Shown here piece after piece: positions 1 through 3,956 of a DNA stretch of 5,427 nt. How positions within the stretch are numbered: position 1 is the stretch's first letter; each line of letters starts with the position of its first letter. A program made the position numbers and the translations under genes. Origin of the DNA: Rhodospirillaceae bacterium. Lineage in GTDB: Bacteria > Pseudomonadota > Alphaproteobacteria > CADEGL01. The notes beneath the pieces are model-generated. The model searched no databases. It was not told where the DNA came from and saw nothing but the letters and a program-made list of their open reading frames with translations. The stretch lies in the NCBI GenBank assembly GCA_018699755.1, contig JABIRQ010000257.1, positions 1 through 5,427 of the forward strand. Reading direction: 5' to 3'.

Positions 1-2124
1 ACGGCGACCCGCTACACCTGCCCCATGCATCCCGAGATCGTGCGGGACACGCCCGGCGACTGCCCGATCTGCGGCATGGTGCTGGAACCCATGACCGTGA
101 CCCTGGAGCGCGAACCGAGCCCCGAGCTGGCGTCGATGACCCGGAGGCTGTGGATCGCCGCGCCCTTGAGCCTGCCGGTCCTGATCCTGGCCATGGGCGC
201 GGATCTCGGCCTGCCGCTCGACCGCCTCGTTGCGCCGAAACTCTCGCTCTGGCTGCAGTTCCTGCTGGCCACGCCGGTCGTGCTGTGGTGCGGCGCGCCC
301 TTCTTCGCGCGCGGCTGGGCCAGCCTGCGGGGCTGGAACCTCAATATGTTCACCCTGATCGCCATCGGCACGGGCGCCGCCTGGCTCTACAGCGTCGTCG
401 CGACCCTGGCTCCCGGCCTTTTTCCGCCCGCCCTGCGCGGCACGGACGGCACCGTGCCGGTCTATTTCGAGGCGGCGGCCGTGATCGTCACCCTGGTTCT
501 GGTCGGCCAGGTGCTGGAGCTGCGCGCCCGCGAACGCACGGGCGACGCCCTGCGCGCCCTGCTCGACCTGGCGCCCAAGACCGCCCGCCGCCTGACCGAA
601 GCCGGCGAGGACGAGGAGGTGCCCCTTGACCGCATCGCCGAGGGCGACCGCCTGCGCGTGCGCCCCGGCGAATCGGTGCCGGTCGACGGCACGGTGCTGG
701 AGGGCCGCAGCGCGGTCGACGAATCCATGGTCACGGGCGAATCGATTCCGGTCGAGAAGGGGCCGGAGGACAGCCTGATCGGCGGCACCCTGAACGGCAC
801 CGGCGCCTTGATCATGCGGGCCGAGCATGTCGGCGCGGATACCATGCTGTCGCGTATCGTCAAGATGGTGGCGGAGGCCCAGCGCAGCCGCGCGCCGATC
901 CAGGGCCTGGCCGACCGGGTCGCCGCGATCTTCGTGCCGACGGTGGTGGCCATCGCCCTCGCCGCCTTCGCCCTTTGGCTGATCGTCGGGCCGTCGCCCT
1001 CCTTCACCTATGCCCTGGTCGCGGCCGTTTCGATCCTGATCATCGCCTGCCCCTGCGCCCTGGGCCTGGCCACCCCCATGTCGATCATGGTCGGCACCGG
1101 GCGCGGCGCGCAGGCCGGGGTGCTGATCCGCAGCGCCGAGGCGCTGGAGCGCTTTGCCAAGGTCGACACCCTGGTCTTCGACAAGACCGGCACCCTGACC
1201 GAGGGCCGGCCCAAGCTGGTCGCGGTGGAGACCGCTGAAGGCACGGGCGAGTCCGCGGACGATCTGCTTCGCCTCGCCGCGAGTCTGGAGCGCGGCAGCG
1301 AGCACCCCCTGGCCGCCGCCATCGTCGCCGGCGCCAAGGACAAGGACCTGACCCTGACCGAAGCGCAGGATTTCGCCTCGGTGACGGGCAAGGGCGTCAC
1401 GGGCCGGGTCGACGGCCGCGAGATCGCCCTGGGCAACGAGGCCATGATGGTCGATCTGGGCCTGGAGCCGGCCGCGCTCGCGGACCGGGCCGACACCCTG
1501 CGCGGCGAAGGGGCCACGGCCATGTATGTCGCCGTCGATGGCGTCCTGGCCGGCTTGGTCGCCGTCGCCGATCCGATCAAGGAGACGACGCCGGAAGCCT
1601 TGGACGGGTTGCGCGCCCAAGGGCTGCGCCTGGTCATGTTGACCGGCGACGCCCGCAGGACGGCGGAGGCGGTGGCCGCGCGCCTGGGCATCGAGGAGGT
1701 CGAGGCCGAGGTCTCGCCCGAGGACAAGGGTGCGCTGATCGCCCGTCTGCACGGCGAGGGCCGCATCGTCGCCATGGCCGGGGATGGGGTGAACGACGCG
1801 CCCGGCCTGGCCGCCGCCGATGTCGGCATCGCCATGGGCACGGGCACGGACGTGGCGATCGAAAGCGCGGGCATGACCCTGGTCAAGGGCGATCTGGCCG
1901 CCCTGCTGCGCGCCCGCACCCTGAGCCGCCGGGTGATGGCCAATATCCGCCAGAACCTGATCTTCGCCTTCGCCTACAACTCCCTGGGCATCCCGATCGC
2001 GGCCGGCCTGCTCTACCCCCTGACCGGGCATCTGCTGAACCCGATGATCGCCGCGGCGGCGATGAGCCTGAGCTCCGTCTCGGTCATTGCCAACGCCCTG
2101 CGCCTGCGCACCGCCAGGCTTTAG
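1..2124 (+). CDS. copA: Copper-translocating P1B-type ATPase, 5' end missing
   Basis: Inner-membrane pump that uses ATP to export Cu+ (possibly Ag+) from the cytoplasm. The frame is open from base 1 (707 visible residues), and the first ATG at 25 is not the start: the upstream codons complete a heavy-metal-binding motif, YTCPMHP (C7, H10) followed by CPICGM (C21, C24). Actuator TGES is at 245-248, the CPC metal site at 350-352, phosphorylated DKTGT at D394, nucleotide-binding HP at 435-436 and hinge GDGVNDAP at 594-601. Eight hydrophobic helices fit at about 50-67, 82-103, 114-136, 152-174, 311-331, 338-358, 654-673 and 682-702. Y659-N660 in helix 7 and M688 with S691/S692 in helix 8 match the Cu+ subgroup (P1B-1), unlike the SPC motif of Co pumps. 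No classical GMxCxxC HMA domain is visible, though one could lie upstream. No clear terminator follows, so readthrough into the downstream genes is possible. Confidence 0.95.
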   Translation, partial: TATRYTCPMHPEIVRDTPGDCPICGMVLEPMTVTLEREPSPELASMTRRLWIAAPLSLPVLILAMGADLGLPLDRLVAPKLSLWLQFLLATPVVLWCGAPFFARGWASLRGWNLNMFTLIAIGTGAAWLYSVVATLAPGLFPPALRGTDGTVPVYFEAAAVIVTLVLVGQVLELRARERTGDALRALLDLAPKTARRLTEAGEDEEVPLDRIAEGDRLRVRPGESVPVDGTVLEGRSAVDESMVTGESIPVEKGPEDSLIGGTLNGTGALIMRAEHVGADTMLSRIVKMVAEAQRSRAPIQGLADRVAAIFVPTVVAIALAAFALWLIVGPSPSFTYALVAAVSILIIACPCALGLATPMSIMVGTGRGAQAGVLIRSAEALERFAKVDTLVFDKTGTLTEGRPKLVAVETAEGTGESADDLLRLAASLERGSEHPLAAAIVAGAKDKDLTLTEAQDFASVTGKGVTGRVDGREIALGNEAMMVDLGLEPAALADRADTLRGEGATAMYVAVDGVLAGLVAVADPIKETTPEALDGLRAQGLRLVMLTGDARRTAEAVAARLGIEEVEAEVSPEDKGALIARLHGEGRIVAMAGDGVNDAPGLAAADVGIAMGTGTDVAIESAGMTLVKGDLAALLRARTLSRRVMANIRQNLIFAFAYNSLGIPIAAGLLYPLTGHLLNPMIAAAAMSLSSVSVIANALRLRTARL

Positions 2125-2184
2125 GCCCGGTCACGCGGTTGCCCCGCCGTCGTGGGCGCGCTTCAATCAGGCAAATGCGGTTCG

Positions 2185-2190
2185 GGAGGA
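2185..2190 (+). promoter_or_regulatory. Ribosome-binding site of the split-beta N-terminal gene
   Basis: GGAGGA, six bases before the ATG at 2197, is a strong Shine-Dalgarno match and supports that start. The 72-bp gap after the ATPase stop holds no convincing -35/-10 pair that I can see, so the hydratase genes may be read through from the ATPase or from a promoter I cannot recognise. Confidence 0.7.
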
Positions 2191-2196
2191 TAGGCC

Positions 2197-2556
2197 ATGG
2201 CGAAGCGGCGCCATCACGACATGGGCGGACTGGACGCAGGACCGGTGGAGATCGCCGATCACGACCACGCCCCCTGGGAGAAGCAGGTCAACGCCATGCT
2301 GCGCCTGCTGGCCGATTCCGAACGGGGCGTGATGACCGTGGACGAGCTGCGCCGCGGCATCGAGGATCTGGGGCCCGGCGCCTATGACGAACTGAGCTAT
2401 TACGAACGCTGGATTTCCTCGATCGCCAATATCCTGCTTGAGAAGAGCGTGATCGAGGTCGACGAGCTGGGCCGCAAGATGGCCGAAGTCGAAGCCCGGA
2501 TGCACGAAGCCCAAGCCGCATCGGGCAAGGCCGAAGCCGGCAAGGGGGCCCCATGA
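2197..2556 (+). CDS. Nitrile hydratase beta subunit, N-terminal half as a separate protein
   Basis: A 119-residue protein matching the N-terminal, helical half of nitrile hydratase beta. It carries HDMGG (7-11, the typical beta opening), a WEK motif at 27-29, DELR with R52, SYYERW with Y68, Y69 and W72, and a charged Ala/Glu/Lys-rich tail at about 95-119 where a normal beta subunit would continue through a linker to its SH3-like half. By family knowledge, R52 corresponds to the beta arginine (Arg52 in Pseudonocardia, Arg56 in Rhodococcus) that contacts the oxidised claw cysteines, and Y68/W72 line the substrate pocket. The activator proteins P14K/NhlE and thiocyanate hydrolase beta are also homologous to this region, but HDMGG and YYERW favour a structural beta half. 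The stop overlaps the next start by four bases (ATGA), implying translational coupling. Confidence in the family is high; the substrate is unknown. Confidence 0.88.
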   Translation: MAKRRHHDMGGLDAGPVEIADHDHAPWEKQVNAMLRLLADSERGVMTVDELRRGIEDLGPGAYDELSYYERWISSIANILLEKSVIEVDELGRKMAEVEARMHEAQAASGKAEAGKGAP

Positions 2557-2879
2557 CCGCCGCTCCCGCTTCAACCGACCACACACCCCGTTTCGCCCCC
2601 GGCGACCGGGTGCGGGTGCGCGCGGCCTTCCCGCCGGGCCATATCCGAACCCCCTATTTCGTGCGCGGGCGCGAGGGCCGGGTCGAATCCCTGGCCGCGA
2701 TTCATCCCAATCCCGAGGGCCGGGCCTATGGCGGCGACGGCGCGCCCAAGCGCCCCGTCTACCGGATCGCCTTCCGCCAGGCCGACCTGTGGGAGGGTTA
2801 CGCCGGCCCGCCGGGCGACACCACCGTCGTCGATATCTTCGAACATTGGCTGGAACCGGCCGAGGGAGACGCGCGATGA
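2553..2879 (+). CDS. Nitrile hydratase beta subunit, C-terminal SH3-like half as a separate protein
   Basis: A 108-residue protein equal to the C-terminal SH3-like barrel of nitrile hydratase beta. It has FAPGDRVRV (14-22), PPGHIRTPYFVRG (27-39), an NPEGRAYG stretch (53-60), RIAFRQADLW (71-80), and a final VVDIFEHWLEP (92-102). R32 in GHIR aligns with the second conserved beta arginine (Arg141 in Rhodococcus, Arg157 in Pseudonocardia) that holds the modified metal claw. Both essential arginines are therefore kept, one in each half of the split subunit. Thiocyanate hydrolase alpha is the equivalent piece, but that protein, as I recall it, lacks the PPGHxRTP signature seen here. ATGA overlaps occur at both ends (with the N-half stop and the alpha start), giving a single operon likely to yield equal amounts of the three chains. 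The start is preceded by AGGGGG. No signal peptide; cytoplasmic. Confidence 0.9.
   Translation: MTAAPASTDHTPRFAPGDRVRVRAAFPPGHIRTPYFVRGREGRVESLAAIHPNPEGRAYGGDGAPKRPVYRIAFRQADLWEGYAGPPGDTTVVDIFEHWLEPAEGDAR
2863..2868 (+). promoter_or_regulatory. Ribosome-binding site fixing the alpha-subunit start
   Basis: AGGGAG lies seven bases before the ATG at 2876. This start gives the ATGA overlap with the preceding gene. An in-frame ATG further upstream at 2789 would add 29 Arg-rich residues unlike any nitrile hydratase and would lie deep inside the preceding gene, so 2876 is preferred. Confidence 0.75.
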
Positions 2880-3550
2880 GCGAGAGCAAAGATCACGGGC
2901 ACGACCACCCACACGGTCACGGGCATGGGCATGGGCATGCCCCGCACCCCTTCCAGCCGGATATCGAGGACGGCCCGATCACAGAGCATATGGTGCTGAC
3001 CCGGGCCGTGACCGAGCTGATGATCGAGAAGGGCGTCTTCGCCGCCGAGGACCTGCGCCAGAAACTCGAATACATGCAGTCCCGCAACCCGGGCCTGGGC
3101 GCGCGCCTGGTCGCGCGGGCCTGGACCGACCCGGCATTCGCGGCGCGCCTGATCGAAGACGCGAACGCGGCGGCCAAGGAACTGGACATCGATGCCGGGG
3201 TGGTCGAGATCCGCGCCCTGGCCGACCGGCCGGGCCTCCACAACGTCATCGTCTGCACGCTGTGCAGCTGTTACCCGGTCATGCTGCTGGGCAATTCGCC
3301 GGACTGGTACAAGAGCCGCGAATACCGCAGCCGCGTGGTGCGCGAGCCGCGCGCCGTGCTCGCCGAATTCGGCACGGAGATTCCCGAGGGCACCGAACTG
3401 CGCATCCACGATTCGACGGCCGAACTGCGCTATTTCGTGATTCCCGAACGGCCCGCGGGCACGGAGGGCTGGAGCGAGGAGCGCCTGGCCGAAATCGTCA
3501 CCCGCGACTGCATGATCGGCACGGCCCTGCCGAAAGTCGCGACGGAATAG
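2876..3550 (+). CDS. nthA: Nitrile hydratase alpha subunit, cobalt-type claw, with His-rich N-terminus
   Basis: A 224-residue metal-binding subunit of a nitrile hydratase-family enzyme, which converts nitriles to amides by hydration in the cytoplasm. The metal claw is C127-T-L-C130-S131-C132; Thr between the first two cysteines marks the non-corrin Co(III) type (Ser marks Fe). Family knowledge says C130 and C132 become sulfinic and sulfenic acids. Downstream, DWYKSREYRSRVVREPR (143-159) and RPAGTEGW (192-199) are classic alpha-subunit signatures. Two things are odd. Residues 7-24 hold nine histidines, alternating at every second residue from 7 to 21, a metal-binding tail not usual in the family. 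Also, CSCYP is followed by V135 where family members normally have Trp. The glutamine expected before the claw (Gln90 in the Rhodococcus enzyme) is not evident around 105-112. The thiocyanate hydrolase gamma subunit is the main alternative, and the three-gene order fits it, but Tyr after the claw and the beta signatures favour nitrile hydratase. No activator gene follows. Confidence 0.93.
   Translation: MSESKDHGHDHPHGHGHGHGHAPHPFQPDIEDGPITEHMVLTRAVTELMIEKGVFAAEDLRQKLEYMQSRNPGLGARLVARAWTDPAFAARLIEDANAAAKELDIDAGVVEIRALADRPGLHNVIVCTLCSCYPVMLLGNSPDWYKSREYRSRVVREPRAVLAEFGTEIPEGTELRIHDSTAELRYFVIPERPAGTEGWSEERLAEIVTRDCMIGTALPKVATE
2921..2938 (+). repeat. Short tandem repeat GGGCAT x3 in the His-tail coding region
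   Basis: Three perfect copies of GGGCAT encode Gly-His-Gly-His-Gly-His within the alternating-histidine tail of the alpha subunit. The neighbouring His codons use CAC in different contexts, so part of the tail may have grown by slippage of this 6-bp unit, which would keep the frame and change only the number of histidines. Confidence 0.7.
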
Positions 3551-3571
3551 GCGACCATCCGCCAAAACGAA

Positions 3572-3596
3572 ACGGCCCGCCGGGTGGGCGGGCCGT
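3572..3596. terminator. Perfect GC-rich hairpin between convergent units, probable bidirectional terminator
   Basis: ACGGCCCGCC (3572-3581) pairs perfectly with GGCGGGCCGT (3587-3596) around a five-base loop. It starts 21 bp after the alpha-subunit stop and lies 45 bp past the stop of the minus-strand small frame. Read on the minus strand it is followed by TTCGTTTT, a reasonable U-rich tail. On the plus strand the following bases (CATATC) are poor in T. It is therefore most convincing as terminator of the minus-strand tRNA/small-frame unit and a possible weak terminator for the hydratase operon. Confidence 0.75.
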
Positions 3597-3641
3597 CATA
3601 TCAGTCGCATGGGGCGAAATGCCCCCGACCCGATCGGTCCG

Positions 3642-3776
3642 TCAGTCGAGGGGCTCCGTCCGGGTGACCGCACACATGACATAGGAGCCACTGCCCTTCG
3701 CCACGCCGCTGCGATCCAGCGCCTCGTCGAAGAGTTCGTCGTCGCGAACGGAATCGTTCATGGTGCTTTGGGACAT
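3642..3776 (-). CDS. Small unknown protein, 44 residues, downstream of tRNA-Thr
   Basis: I do not recognise a family. The start at 3776 is chosen because GAAAGGG sits five bases upstream; a longer in-frame start at 3851 would run inside the tRNA gene and is rejected. The product has an acidic N-terminal half with a short likely helix (DDELFDEALDR, 12-22), a Gly/Ser-rich turn (GSGS, 28-31), and a tail SYVMCAVTRTEPLD with a single cysteine (C35). No membrane segment or signal peptide. Codon third positions are mostly G/C like those of the neighbouring genes, which supports real coding. It lies between the tRNA CCA end (36 bp away) and a strong hairpin, so it is probably transcribed with the tRNA. 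The acidic helix plus short Cys-containing tail is reminiscent of a leader-core peptide precursor, but no modifying enzyme is in view, so this is only a guess. Confidence 0.55.
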   Translation of the reverse strand: MSQSTMNDSVRDDELFDEALDRSGVAKGSGSYVMCAVTRTEPLD

Positions 3777-3781
3777 GTCGA

Positions 3782-3787
3782 CCCTTT
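3782..3787 (-). promoter_or_regulatory. Ribosome-binding site of the small 44-residue frame
   Basis: AAAGGG on the minus strand, five bases before the ATG at 3776, directly follows a run of eight T. It decides the start of the small frame in favour of 3776; the next in-frame ATG at 3761 has no comparable site before it. Confidence 0.6.
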
Positions 3788-3812
3788 CTAAAAAAAACCC
3801 GTTTGAGAAAAA

Positions 3813-3888
3813 TGGTGCCGCCTGCGTGACTCGAACACGCGACCCCCGCATTACGAATGCGATGCTCTACCAACTGAGCTAAGGCGGC
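3813..3888 (-). tRNA. tRNA-Thr, anticodon CGT
   Basis: A complete 76-nt cloverleaf reads on the minus strand. The seven-base acceptor stem GCCGCCT pairs with AGGCGGC. The D arm has GCTC/GAGC around AGTTGGTA, the anticodon stem TCGCA pairs with TGCGG, and the T stem GCGTG pairs with CACGC around TTCGAGT. The loop TTCGTAA places CGT (3853-3855) as anticodon, which reads the threonine codon ACG, a common codon in a GC-rich genome. The CCA end is encoded (3813-3815) after discriminator A. The gene is intact, and no duplicated 3' end or integrase that would mark an attachment site is visible nearby. Confidence 0.97.
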
Positions 3889-3899
3889 ACGCGGCCGGG

Positions 3900-3928
3900 A
3901 AACTACGCGCGGTCGCGCGGATCGTCAA
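3900..3928 (-). promoter_or_regulatory. Sigma-70-type promoter of tRNA-Thr
   Basis: On the minus strand TTGACG (3923-3928) and TAGTTT (3900-3905) are separated by exactly 17 bases, with 11 bases from the -10 element to the first tRNA base. The -35 box matches TTGACA in five of six positions; the -10 box keeps the key TA...T. The bases after the -10 are G/C only (CCCGGCC), like the discriminators of stable-RNA promoters under stringent control. It lies in the 68-bp gap after the HemY-like gene and would drive the tRNA and probably the small frame behind it. Confidence 0.7.
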
Positions 3929-3956
3929 TCTTCCCCCAAGGTTGGGCGGGGGAGCG

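Noticed and set aside
1008..1943. Long minus-strand frame of 311 codons opposite the ATPase
   Set aside because: The product is dominated by Ala, Arg, Ser and Pro without motifs. It is antisense to a strongly conserved P-type ATPase whose codons set the pattern.
2789..2875. Upstream extension of the alpha-subunit frame with 29 Arg-rich residues
   Set aside because: It lies inside the preceding gene and does not resemble nitrile hydratase. The ATG at 2876 has a good ribosome-binding site and the ATGA overlap.
2197..2879. Split beta subunit as a frameshifted pseudogene
   Set aside because: Each half has its own ribosome-binding site and start. The junction is a clean ATGA overlap, the N half ends in its own charged tail, and conserved residues are kept in both halves.
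2728..3684. Long plus-strand frame of 318 codons over the hydratase genes and the hairpin
   Set aside because: Its product is rich in Arg, Pro and Gly with no domain, the typical shadow of GC-rich coding sequence in another frame. It overlaps genes with clear families.
3777..3812. T5 and T8 runs after the tRNA as an intrinsic terminator
   Set aside because: No stable GC-rich stem precedes either run; AAAC/GTTT would leave a two-base loop. The T-run is better read as leader of the small frame.
3813..3888. tRNA-Thr as an integration site for a mobile element
   Set aside because: The tRNA is intact, and I see no repeated 3' end, integrase or shift in base composition on either side within the window.
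3932..3953. TCCCCC/GGGGGA pairing after the HemY-like stop as a terminator
   Set aside because: Only six pairs around a ten-base loop and no T tail on the minus strand. It may slow transcription, but I would not call it a terminator.
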